Positions 25,017 through 32,625 of a DNA stretch of 64,000 bases are shown here, one piece after another (within the stretch, counting starts at the first letter, position 1; each line of letters opens with the position of its first letter). Source of the DNA: QAMH01 sp900556425 (lineage in GTDB: Bacteria; Actinomycetota; Coriobacteriia; Coriobacteriales; QAMH01). The DNA is taken from the NCBI GenBank assembly GCA_902475535.1, contig CABRZR010000001.1:124001-188000 (forward strand). Reading direction: 5' to 3'. The notes under the pieces were generated by a model. That model was not told the origin of the DNA, ran no database searches, and saw only the letters and a program-made list of their open reading frames with translations. Made by a program: the position numbers and the translations under genes.

Positions 25017-25138
25017 GTCATTTCGACCGGAGGCGTGAGGCACCGGAGTGGAGAAATCCGTGATGAGATTTCTCGACTACACTTCGTTACGCTCGAAATG
25101 ACAGATAAGACAAATCCGACCCGGCGGCATCTGTCTCA
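25017..25138. repeat. Inverted pair of TGTCATTTCGAG repeats plus a GACAAAT palindrome
   Basis: Copy one (25017-25058, GTCATTTCGACCGG...GAGAAATC) and copy two (25065-25104, GAGATTTCTCGAC...GAAATGACAG) face each other, so the unit has TGTCATTTCGA-like ends in inverted orientation. A GACAAAT/ATCTGTC palindrome follows at 25108-25138. They lie between two plus-strand genes. Confidence 0.75.
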
Positions 25139-25168
25139 TCCCGGCGGCATTCGCTTATCATGTAGCCC

Positions 25169-26053
25169 ATGGAAATCATCATCACATCTATCGTGCTCAT
25201 CCTTGTCGGCGTCGGTATCGGCGTGCTTTCCGGGATGCTCGGCATTGGCGGCGGCACCATCATGGTTCCCGTTCTGCGACTGGGCTATGGGCTTGATGCC
25301 TTCATGGCCACGGCGACCTCGCTCTTTGCGATTATCCCGATCTCGCTTGCAGGAGCTATCACGCACATCCGCGCACGGAGTTGCTTTCCCAAGCTGGGGC
25401 TACTCCTGGGCATTGCCGGTGCGGTTACCTCGTCGGCAGGTGTGTACCTGGGGTCGATATCCCCTTCATGGCTCATCATGCTGGCCGCTGCCATCATCAT
25501 CGTCTACTCCGCCTTCACCATGTTGCGAAAGGCGCTGCGCATGGGAAAGAAGGGGACAGACCCTTCCGTTGCAGGTGGGCAAAAGGGGACAGACCCCGCA
25601 ACGCCGACTGGCAATAAGGGGACGGACCTTCACGACGCGCACGAGGCCGAGCAGACGCCCCCCTGCGCATTTGCGTTCACACGCAAAAACGTCGCGCTCG
25701 CGGTGGTGATAGGCCTCATAGCCGGGTTCGCTTCGGGCTATGTGGGCGTGGGCGGCGGCTTCATCATGGTTCCGCTCATGACGGCATGGCTCGGCATTCC
25801 CATGAAGCGCACCTCGGGCACGTCGCTCATCGCCATCATCATCCTCGCCATCCCCGGCGTCATCCAGCAGGCCTTCCTCGGTCACATCGACTACCTTGCG
25901 GGCATCATGCTGTGCGTGGGCGCCATTCCCGGTGCCGTGCTCGGCGCCCGTCTCGTACCGCGGGTACCCGAGCGCACGTTGCGCTTCATCTTCGCCGGCC
26001 TGCTTGCCGTGGCGGCCGTGATGCTCGTGATAAACGAGTTCAGCCTGCTGTAA
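25169..26053 (+). CDS. TauE/SafE-family sulfite exporter-like permease
   Basis: This 294-residue membrane protein has two homologous halves, each beginning with a Gly-rich motif: LSGMLGIGGGTIMVPVL in the first and ASGYVGVGGGFIMVPLM in the second, as in TauE/SafE permeases that move sulfite, sulfonates or organic anions. The cytoplasmic loop between the halves carries three spaced copies of KGTDP/KGTDL translated from a direct DNA repeat (GGGGACAGACC type) and a His-containing stretch. The substrate is unknown and no sulfur-oxidation genes are adjacent. Confidence 0.85.
   Translation: MEIIITSIVLILVGVGIGVLSGMLGIGGGTIMVPVLRLGYGLDAFMATATSLFAIIPISLAGAITHIRARSCFPKLGLLLGIAGAVTSSAGVYLGSISPSWLIMLAAAIIIVYSAFTMLRKALRMGKKGTDPSVAGGQKGTDPATPTGNKGTDLHDAHEAEQTPPCAFAFTRKNVALAVVIGLIAGFASGYVGVGGGFIMVPLMTAWLGIPMKRTSGTSLIAIIILAIPGVIQQAFLGHIDYLAGIMLCVGAIPGAVLGARLVPRVPERTLRFIFAGLLAVAAVMLVINEFSLL
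25549..25628. repeat. Triple AAGGGGACAGACC direct repeat inside the TauE/SafE gene
   Basis: AAGGGGACAGACC occurs at 25550-25562 and 25582-25594, and AAGGGGACGGACC at 25616-25628, all in the same reading frame in the loop between the two permease halves. A GGGGTC/GACCCC palindrome of related sequence lies upstream of hypB (about 2625-2640). Confidence 0.7.
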
Positions 26054-26061
26054 TGGCGAAA

Positions 26062-26200
26062 GAGATTTCTCCACTGCGCCGCCTATCGGCGGCTCCGGTC
26101 GAAATGACAAGGGGAGGGCAATCGGGCTTCAGTCGAGATGACAAGGGCACGCCACGCATCCTTGGTCGAAACTGGGACAAATGGCCTGTCCATTTGTCCC
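26062..26200. repeat. TGTCATTTCGAG repeat and GGACAAATGG palindrome before ilvB
   Basis: GAGATTTCTCCACTGCG to GAAATGACA (26062-26109) is one repeat copy, and a fragment lies near 26131. GGGACAAATGG pairs with CCATTTGTCCC at 26174-26200 to give a perfect hairpin just upstream of the ilvB -10. Confidence 0.75.
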
Positions 26201-26206
26201 ACACGC

Positions 26207-26212
26207 TATAAT
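26207..26212 (+). promoter_or_regulatory. Candidate -10 box of the ilvBN promoter
   Basis: TATAAT matches the consensus -10 exactly, 52 bases before the ilvB start. The expected -35 position falls inside the GGACAAATGG palindrome, so the repeat may supply or disturb it. Confidence 0.4.
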
Positions 26213-26263
26213 ACGTAAATTACGCTATCAAAGCCCAATGACGAGGGAAACGACGATACCGCG

Positions 26264-27982
26264 ATGAGCAAACACAACGAAACGAAGATGAGCGGTGCGC
26301 AGTGCCTTATAAAGGCACTCGAGGACGCCGGCGTCGAATTCGTCTTCGGCTATCCTGGTGGCCATGCGCTCGACATCTACGACGCGCTCTACGATAGCGA
26401 GAAGCTCAACCACATTCTCGTGCGCCACGAGCAGGGTGCGGTGCATGCCGCCGATGGCTACGCGCGCGCAACCGGCAGGGCCGGCACCGTCATCGTCACG
26501 AGCGGTCCCGGTGCTACCAACACGGTTACGGGCATCGCGACGGCGTACATGGACTCCATCCCGCTCGTCGTCATCACCGGTCAGGTTCCCACCGACGCGC
26601 TGGGCAGCGATGCGTTCCAGGAGTCGGACATGACGGGCATCACGCTTCCCATCGTGAAGCACAGCTACCTCGTCAAAGACGCGGCCGATATCCCCGCGAC
26701 CGTCGCCCAGGCATATCACATCGCCTCGACCGGACGTCCGGGCCCCGTGGTCATCGACATTCCGAGCAACCTCGCGCGCGAGCTCGACGTTGCGTATAGC
26801 TATCCCGCCGAGGTCAAGCTCCAGTCGTACAAGCCCACGTACAAGGGCAATAGCAAGCAGGTGAAGCAGGCGGCGCGCGCGATCGAGAAGGCGAAGCGCC
26901 CCGTCATCTACGCGGGAGGCGGTGTCATCGCCTCGGGAGCGACGGCCGAGCTCACGCAGCTTGCCGAGTCAATGCAGATTCCCGTCGCGACGACGCTCAC
27001 CGGCAAGGGGGGCTTTCCCGAGGACAGTCCGCTCAACCTGGGGATGCTGGGAATGTACGGGCTCCCGGCGGCAAACGAGGCGATGCACGAGAGCGACCTC
27101 GTGCTTGCCGTGGGCACGCGCTTCGCGAACCGCTCGACGGGTGACGCGCAGGGATTCGCGCCGCACGCGCGCGTGATACACATCGACATCGATCCCGCCG
27201 AAATAGGCAAGAACCACCACGCCGACATCCCCATCGTGGGCGACGTGAAGACAGTGCTTACCGCCCTCGTCGAGGAGTTGCACAAGAACGACGCGCAGCC
27301 GCAGACCTCTGCATGGCTCGAGAGCATCGCGCGATGGAAGCGGGAAAAGCCCCATCGCAACATGCGTGGCGAGGGCACGATTCGTCCCGAGCAGGTAATG
27401 ATGGTCCTGGACGAGCTCGTGAAGGACCGCGACACCATTCTCACCACCGACGTGGGGCAGCACCAGATGTGGGCAAGCCAGCTCTTCCACACCACGAGGC
27501 CACGCACGTTCGTGTCGAGTGGTGGTGCGGGGACGATGGGATTTGGGCTTCCGGCGGCAATGGGCGCTCAGCTCGGCATGCCCGATAGTCGCGTCATCTG
27601 CATCACGGGCGATGGCTCCATCCAGATGAACATTCAGGAGATGGCGACGATTCACGAGAACGGGCTGCCGGTCAAGGTGCTGCTCCTCGACAACAGTTGC
27701 CTGGGAATGGTGCGCCAGATGCAAGAGCAGTTCCACGACAGGCGATACAGCCAGACCCTGTTCACCGGAAATCCCGATTTCGTCGCGCTCGCCCGTGCCT
27801 ACGGATGGAACGCAAGCAAGGTCGAGAGTCCGTCGGAGCTCGAGGCGGCAATGCGGCAGTGGCTTACAAGCGATGGACCGGCGCTTCTATGGGTTCCCAT
27901 TGCGAGTGACGAGGACGTATACCCCAAGGACGCATGCGATGGCTCGGCCAAGGGCGTGTCAGACCTGCGAGACGAGGAGTAG
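26264..27982 (+). CDS. ilvB: Acetolactate synthase large subunit
   Basis: The catalytic subunit of acetohydroxyacid synthase makes acetolactate or acetohydroxybutyrate at the head of branched-chain amino acid synthesis. The 572-residue protein shows the ThDP-activating Glu56 in RHEQGAVHAADGYARATG, the central FAD-type domain, and the ThDP/Mg motif GDGSIQMN...LLLDNSCLGMVRQ. A short acidic tail follows the catalytic fold. It pairs with ilvN two bases downstream. ilvC and ilvD are not in the window; leuA is 33 kb away. Confidence 0.95.
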   Translation: MSKHNETKMSGAQCLIKALEDAGVEFVFGYPGGHALDIYDALYDSEKLNHILVRHEQGAVHAADGYARATGRAGTVIVTSGPGATNTVTGIATAYMDSIPLVVITGQVPTDALGSDAFQESDMTGITLPIVKHSYLVKDAADIPATVAQAYHIASTGRPGPVVIDIPSNLARELDVAYSYPAEVKLQSYKPTYKGNSKQVKQAARAIEKAKRPVIYAGGGVIASGATAELTQLAESMQIPVATTLTGKGGFPEDSPLNLGMLGMYGLPAANEAMHESDLVLAVGTRFANRSTGDAQGFAPHARVIHIDIDPAEIGKNHHADIPIVGDVKTVLTALVEELHKNDAQPQTSAWLESIARWKREKPHRNMRGEGTIRPEQVMMVLDELVKDRDTILTTDVGQHQMWASQLFHTTRPRTFVSSGGAGTMGFGLPAAMGAQLGMPDSRVICITGDGSIQMNIQEMATIHENGLPVKVLLLDNSCLGMVRQMQEQFHDRRYSQTLFTGNPDFVALARAYGWNASKVESPSELEAAMRQWLTSDGPALLWVPIASDEDVYPKDACDGSAKGVSDLRDEE

Positions 27983-27984
27983 CC

Positions 27985-28458
27985 ATGTCACGCATTCTTT
28001 CCGTGTGGGTGGACAACAAACCGGGCGTGCTCGCCCGCATCGCCGGTCTTATCGCGCGCCGTGGTTTCAACATCGAGTCCCTCGCCGTCAGCATCACCGA
28101 AGAGGACGTGCGCAGTCGCGTGACGATGGTGGTCGATGCCGACGAGCGCATCGTCGAGCAGGTGACCAAGCAGCTTCACAAGCTCATCAACGTGTACAAG
28201 GTGACTGACCTCACCGATAAGGACCACATCGAACGCGAGCTTGTGCTCTTCAAGGTGAGCGCCGAGCCCGAGAAGCGCGGCGAGATCATCGAGCTTGCGG
28301 GGCTCTTCGGCGCACGTGTCGATGGTGGCGCGGCCGATTCGCTCATCATCGAGCTTACGGACACCGCCGAAAGGATCGAGGCATTCGAGGCGCTCCTCGG
28401 CCCCTACGGCATCAGGGAAATGATCCGCACCGGCAAGGTCGCGCTAGCAACCGACTAG
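27985..28458 (+). CDS. ilvN: Acetolactate synthase small regulatory subunit
   Basis: IlvN binds the large subunit and gives valine feedback inhibition. The 157-residue protein has an N-terminal ACT domain (ILSVWVDNKPGVLARIAGLIARRGFNIESLAVS) and a C-terminal domain with RELVLFKVSAEPEKRGEIIELAGLFGARVD. ATG 27985 starts two bases after the ilvB stop, and GAGGAG within the ilvB end serves as ribosome site. Confidence 0.95.
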   Translation: MSRILSVWVDNKPGVLARIAGLIARRGFNIESLAVSITEEDVRSRVTMVVDADERIVEQVTKQLHKLINVYKVTDLTDKDHIERELVLFKVSAEPEKRGEIIELAGLFGARVDGGAADSLIIELTDTAERIEAFEALLGPYGIREMIRTGKVALATD

Positions 28459-28474
28459 CCGTCATCCCCCCCCC

Positions 28475-28511
28475 TGTCATTTCGAGCGGAGCGAAGCGGA
28501 GTCGAGAAATC
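28475..28511. repeat. TGTCATTTCGAG repeat after ilvN
   Basis: TGTCATTTCGAGCGGAGCGA to GTCGAGAAATC, a clean single copy of the dispersed family, 16 bases after the ilvN stop. Nothing gene-like lies in the rest of the gap to 28620. Confidence 0.8.
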
Positions 28512-28620
28512 CCCTCCCCTCCCTCACATAATCGTCATGTTGCCCAGGGCATGATGCGGCCAAGAAAGGTATCCTTAAGAGAAGGGGGAACGCCCCTCCC
28601 CGCGAGGAAAGGAGCTCGGC

Positions 28621-28827
28621 ATGTGCATTCCCTGCGTCATGTGCGGAGCTTGCATGGGACTGCAAGAGGGCGACCCTGCCCAGCATGAGCATGTCTGCCC
28701 GGAATGCGGCGTTCAAGTTGCAGAATCCGATATCAGCTGTCCCGCCTGCCACACGTTCCTTCCACACAATGCAAGAGCGCGGGCAATCGCAGCAGCAGGT
28801 GACACCGTCGATGCATTCAATCGCTAG
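28621..28827 (+). CDS. Small zinc-ribbon protein
   Basis: This 68-residue protein has four CxxC pairs: CIPC, CGAC, CPEC and CPAC, enough for two zinc (or metal) knuckles, followed by a short helical tail. AAAGGAG lies eight bases before the ATG, which supports it as a real gene. Function is unknown. Its 3' end overlaps the convergent TetR-type gene by four bases. A second tiny zinc-ribbon gene lies 1 kb away beside the Mo/W enzyme, so the two may belong to the same accessory set. Confidence 0.65.
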   Translation: MCIPCVMCGACMGLQEGDPAQHEHVCPECGVQVAESDISCPACHTFLPHNARARAIAAAGDTVDAFNR

Positions 28828-29531
28828 TGCTCGCTTGGACCCAAGTGCTTGGCTATCATCAGCTGCAGTGACTCGTGTATGACGTTCTCGAAGGGGGCAA
28901 TGTCGTGCATGCTCCTGTTGAAGCCCGTGTCATGGATTCTTGTGATAACACGCGAGATAAAGGACCCGGTGAAGAACTCCGCAAGAAAGTCGATAGCGGC
29001 GCTTTCCTCCATCTTGCTCTTGATCGTCGGCGCGTCGATTCCTCCGCGCAGCTCAAGCTCACGGTCTATCAGGTAGAGAACGTCCTCTCTCAGGCAGGGA
29101 GTGTAAATCTGATGCAGGTAGCTATCCAAGCTGTCGCCGCCTACGTGTGAAAACACCTGACGGTAGTAGTCGCGGTGCTTTTCGAGGCTACGTGAGAACA
29201 CCTCGAAAAACATGGTGTTGTCAATCGTGCCGTTTTGCTGAAAGTGCCTCGCATAGAAGGGTAGACCGGCCAGATGCTCGTCGTCGCCGGTAGCGTCGAA
29301 CACAAGCTCGTGTGTAGGAAAGTAGCGCTCGAGCTCGCATGCGATGTCATAGCGAAAGAGCCACCTCACCAGCGCGCTCTTGTCTTCGAAGTGATAGTAG
29401 AAGGTCTTGCGATTCTTGCCTGCCTCCTCAACGATCTGTCCGACCGTAACCTTGTCAGGATGCTGCGCCGTCGCAAGCTTTACGAATGCCGTGGCAAAGC
29501 GTAGCTTGGCTTCATATCTATCCTGCACCAT
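28824..29531 (-). CDS. TetR-family transcriptional regulator
   Basis: The 235-residue protein has an N-terminal helix-turn-helix (KVTVGQIVEEAGKNRKTFYYHFEDKSALVRWLF, about residues 27-59) of the TetR/DhaS-like type, and a helical C-terminal ligand or dimerisation domain with no obvious family. It is convergent with the 68-aa zinc-ribbon gene and upstream of the minus-strand genes for the second zinc ribbon, the 76-aa protein and the Mo/W enzyme in map order, so it may control this metabolic region. No operator was identified. Confidence 0.85.
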   Translation of the reverse strand: MVQDRYEAKLRFATAFVKLATAQHPDKVTVGQIVEEAGKNRKTFYYHFEDKSALVRWLFRYDIACELERYFPTHELVFDATGDDEHLAGLPFYARHFQQNGTIDNTMFFEVFSRSLEKHRDYYRQVFSHVGGDSLDSYLHQIYTPCLREDVLYLIDRELELRGGIDAPTIKSKMEESAAIDFLAEFFTGSFISRVITRIHDTGFNRSMHDIAPFENVIHESLQLMIAKHLGPSEH

Positions 29532-29671
29532 GACATCCCTCGCTTATCCGCTTGTCGCGTCTTCCTCGTTTTTCGCAGGCGCACGAAAGCTCCTGCTGCA
29601 TGCCTGCTGCAGAAGCCTTCGCGCTCGTTACGTTTGTCAACTGGTGGGCCAAACCCTCACCAGACAGAAAC

Positions 29672-29863
29672 TTACTCTGGTGCTCCCGGTGCCTTCGGCG
29701 CTGTGGGGTTGGGAGCAGGCGACGGTGTCGCAGCGGCCGGAGCGGGATCTCCCATTTGTGCACCACATTCGGGGCAGGTGCCGTCCGGATTAGGCTCGAC
29801 GACCATATAGCAGCTCCGGCATACGACTTCTCCTGCATCCACTTCAGGTGGTCTGAAACACAT
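29672..29863 (-). CDS. Small rubredoxin-like or zinc-ribbon protein
   Basis: The 63-residue protein has CRSC and CPEC pairs separated by 12 residues (VVCRSCYMVVEPNPDGTCPECGAQMGD), as in rubredoxin-like zinc ribbons, and a Pro/Ala-rich tail. AGGAGGAAAG precedes its ATG, a strong ribosome site. It lies 29 bases after the 76-aa gene, in the same direction as the Mo/W enzyme, so these three probably form one transcript. Function unknown; an electron-transfer or metal-handling role is only a guess. Confidence 0.65.
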   Translation of the reverse strand: MCFRPPEVDAGEVVCRSCYMVVEPNPDGTCPECGAQMGDPAPAAATPSPAPNPTAPKAPGAPE

Positions 29864-29892
29864 GTTTCTCTTTCCTCCTATCTGAGCAGAAG

Positions 29893-30123
29893 CTACTCGT
29901 CATCATCATCCCAGGAGCAGTCCATCATGAGAATGAAGTTTCCCGCGATAGAAGAGAGCTCCTCTAGGCGGAAACTTTCGATACCCGTCTTGCCAGCTAG
30001 TTCGGTGCGGCTATCAGGGTGCTTGGCCACCTCATAGAAGGCTTCCACGGTTTCGATTCCCTCGCCCTTTACGGCTTCGATTTCCTGGTCGGTGATTCCA
30101 AAGAGCTTTGACACATCAGCCAT
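29893..30123 (-). CDS. Small hypothetical protein downstream of the Mo/W enzyme
   Basis: The 76-residue protein (MADVSKLFGITDQEIEAVKG...) looks like a small helical fold with repeated helix-hairpin-helix-like spacing (GITDQEIEAVKGEGIETVEAFYEVAKHPDSRTELAGKTGI), ending in an acidic tail SWDDDDE. AGAGGAG lies before the ATG at 30123. It is 80 bases downstream of the Mo/W enzyme gene on the same strand. I do not recognise a family with confidence. Confidence 0.6.
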   Translation of the reverse strand: MADVSKLFGITDQEIEAVKGEGIETVEAFYEVAKHPDSRTELAGKTGIESFRLEELSSIAGNFILMMDCSWDDDDE

Positions 30124-30204
30124 CTTGTTCTCCTCTCGCACTCGAGGCTCAAACGCGCGCCGTCCCATGCGAGAGACGGCGCGCTTGTTGCTAGCGTCTT
30201 GACG

Positions 30205-32442
30205 CTAGTCGATACCGCATTCCTCGGGGGCACATTTGTATACCTTTACGGCAACGCCGGTTTGCTGCCAAGAGCCCATGAGCTGGTCCAGGCTTTCCGG
30301 ATCATCATCGAGGATGACATTGGCGCTGGACTTGAACACGCCGCCGAGGTTTGGCAGGGCCATGTCCTGCTCGGGGAACCACCAGTCGTGCTGGACGCTG
30401 ATGACCCTTGGGTCGACAATCGAGGTCTTTCGAGCGCGTTGCTTGATGCGGCCCATGTGGGTTTCAATCCAACACCAGTCACCATCTGCGATATCAAGGT
30501 CGATTGCGGTGTCCGGGTGGATATCGAAGATCGGCTCCGGATGCAAATCACGATAGGGGCCGGGTTGCCTGTGCTCGGAGTGATAGAACGGCATGAAGCG
30601 AGCGCCGGTGATGGCGATGAGCGGATATTCATCGCCCCATTCGGGATGCTTTTCGTTGCTCAGGCCGGGGTACTCGAAGTGAGGCAACGGGTCGAAGGGG
30701 CGCCCCGTCTCTTCTGCGAGTTTTTCGATAACCGAAGACTTGAGCTCGACCTTGCCGGAGGGAGTGAGGAACTTGTAGCCAGGCTCCTTGTACTTGAGGT
30801 ACTTCTTCTTGCCAGCCATGTACTTCACGTCGTTGTAGAACTGCTCAAACGTCATGCCCATGGGCGCGAGCTGGAAGTCAAGCATGTCCTCCGTCTTGGG
30901 ACCCCACCACTTGTCTTCTTGGCCGAGACGAATTGCCAGGCCGTACCAGAATTCGTAGTCGTCACGGAAGTCAACGTCAGCTCCGCCTTCGAAACGGTCG
31001 ATGACGCGAGCCTGTGCGCCAAAGTACATGGGACGATGGTTCATGACGGCATAGCAGTTATCGGGTCTCTCGAGCCAGGTGGCTGCAGGCAGCGCGTAAT
31101 CCGCAAGCGCGGCGGTCGGGGTCATGAAGTAGTCGTGGACCACGAGCAAATCGAGATTCTTAAGTGCCTCGACTACCAGCTTGGTGTTGGAGAACGCCAC
31201 GACGGGGTTGTCTGCCTGAACGATGAGCGCCTTGATGGGATACGGGTCGCCCGAAATCATCTGGCGGAACATCAGCGGCGCGTTGGAGTAGGGATAGAAC
31301 GATGGGTAGGCTTGGGAGATGATGTCCCAGCCCTTGAAGGTCAGGCCGGGGAAGACATCGTTTCCGACCATCTTGTCGCGCTGCTCCTGAGGCAAGGCGT
31401 AGTGCTCGAAGAACGCCGGTGGGAAGCGAGACGGAGGAGCAAGCTGGTCTCCGCCCTTTTTGTCCAGGTTGCCAGTAATGGCTCGCAGGATGGCCTTGGC
31501 CTGGATGGTGGAGGAAGCGTTGATGCCGGAGGCGTCTCCGCCCTTCTGGCCCCAGGGCATGGATGCCGATTCGGCGGTTGCGTACATGCGTGCCGCCGCG
31601 CGTATCTTCTCTTCGGGGACCCAGGTGATTTCGGCAACTTTGTCGACGGGGTATTCGGCGGCGCGCTCCTTGAGCTCCTCGAAGCCGATGCACCATTCGT
31701 CAACGAATTCGTGATCGTAGAGGTCTTCCTCGATAATGACGTTGATCATGCCAAGCGCCAGTGCGGCGTCGGTGCCGGGGCGCAGCTGCAGGAACAGGTC
31801 GGCTTGCTGTGCCACCTCGCTGAAGCGCGGGTCGATGCACAGAATCTTGGCGCCGTTTTTCTCGCGGTTCTTCTGCACCCAGTCCCACAGCAGAGGCTCT
31901 GAAGCGATGGTGTTGCGACCCCACATGACTACGACGTCGGCATTGACCCAGTCAGCCTTGTCGGAGCAGAAGCCGCCGTAGGTGCAGGGCTCGAGCCACA
32001 TGTCGGAGCTGTAGCAGATGGTGCCGTTGCCTCCCGTGTTGGGGGTGCCAAACAGGTTGGTGAACTTGTAGTGTAGCCAGCTCCAGGTACGGGCCGTGCC
32101 CTCCGTGAAGGCCAGGGTCTCAGCACCGTATTTGTCGCGCAGATCGGCGAGCTTCTCTGCGATCTCGTCAAAAGCCTGGTCCCAGGAAATCTCTTCCCAT
32201 TGACCGCTGCCGCGTTCGCCTATGCGCTTGAGGGGCTTTTTCAGGCGGTTGGGATTGTAGACGAACCCTTCCAGGTAGCGCTGCTTGTCCAGGCGCGAGC
32301 AGGTAAATCCGTGATTGTGGGGGCAATCCGGATCTCCCTTAATGTCGGTGATGCGGCCATTGACCTTGGTTACCAGCACGCCGCAGCGGACATGGCAGAA
32401 AAAGCAACCGGCTCGCAGGACCTCTACCTTGTCTTCAGCCAT
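30205..32442 (-). CDS. Cytoplasmic Mo/W bis-MGD oxidoreductase, acetylene hydratase-like
   Basis: This 745-residue protein belongs to the DMSO reductase superfamily. It has a [4Fe-4S] site (Cys13, Cys16, Cys20, Cys48), ISWDQAFDEIAEKL, a likely metal ligand Cys143 (NGTICYSSD), and GTDAALALGMINVIIEEDLYDHEFVDEWCIGFEELKER, closely recalling Pelobacter acetylene hydratase. The catalytic Asp13 of that enzyme (CQSCDINC) is replaced by His17 here (CFFCHVRC), so acetylene hydration is unlikely. There is no Tat signal and no adjoining Fe-S or membrane subunit, suggesting a stand-alone cytoplasmic enzyme. GAGGAGGAT precedes ATG 32442. Substrate unknown; dehydroxylases and transhydroxylases of aromatic compounds are also in this broad group. 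Confidence 0.88.
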   Translation of the reverse strand: MAEDKVEVLRAGCFFCHVRCGVLVTKVNGRITDIKGDPDCPHNHGFTCSRLDKQRYLEGFVYNPNRLKKPLKRIGERGSGQWEEISWDQAFDEIAEKLADLRDKYGAETLAFTEGTARTWSWLHYKFTNLFGTPNTGGNGTICYSSDMWLEPCTYGGFCSDKADWVNADVVVMWGRNTIASEPLLWDWVQKNREKNGAKILCIDPRFSEVAQQADLFLQLRPGTDAALALGMINVIIEEDLYDHEFVDEWCIGFEELKERAAEYPVDKVAEITWVPEEKIRAAARMYATAESASMPWGQKGGDASGINASSTIQAKAILRAITGNLDKKGGDQLAPPSRFPPAFFEHYALPQEQRDKMVGNDVFPGLTFKGWDIISQAYPSFYPYSNAPLMFRQMISGDPYPIKALIVQADNPVVAFSNTKLVVEALKNLDLLVVHDYFMTPTAALADYALPAATWLERPDNCYAVMNHRPMYFGAQARVIDRFEGGADVDFRDDYEFWYGLAIRLGQEDKWWGPKTEDMLDFQLAPMGMTFEQFYNDVKYMAGKKKYLKYKEPGYKFLTPSGKVELKSSVIEKLAEETGRPFDPLPHFEYPGLSNEKHPEWGDEYPLIAITGARFMPFYHSEHRQPGPYRDLHPEPIFDIHPDTAIDLDIADGDWCWIETHMGRIKQRARKTSIVDPRVISVQHDWWFPEQDMALPNLGGVFKSSANVILDDDPESLDQLMGSWQQTGVAVKVYKCAPEECGID

Positions 32443-32625
32443 TTCGATCCTCCTCTTGTCTTCACATTTCTCGTGGGGCCCCAGTTCTCGCGATACCTAC
32501 ATACTAGGAAGCGTCTGGGGATGCCGCCATGCCCAAAGGAGGGGTCTTGAGCAGTGGATTCGCTCTATTATTCTCTGAGAAGGATGTATTCGGTTTTCCA
32601 GGCGTGAGGACCAGTCTCGGACGAG

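Noticed and set aside
30199..31902. A long plus-strand frame opposite the Mo/W enzyme gene
   Set aside because: It is the antisense shadow of a well-supported gene and has no ribosome site or motifs.
30205..32442. Calling the Mo/W enzyme acetylene hydratase
   Set aside because: The essential Asp after the second cluster Cys is replaced by His.
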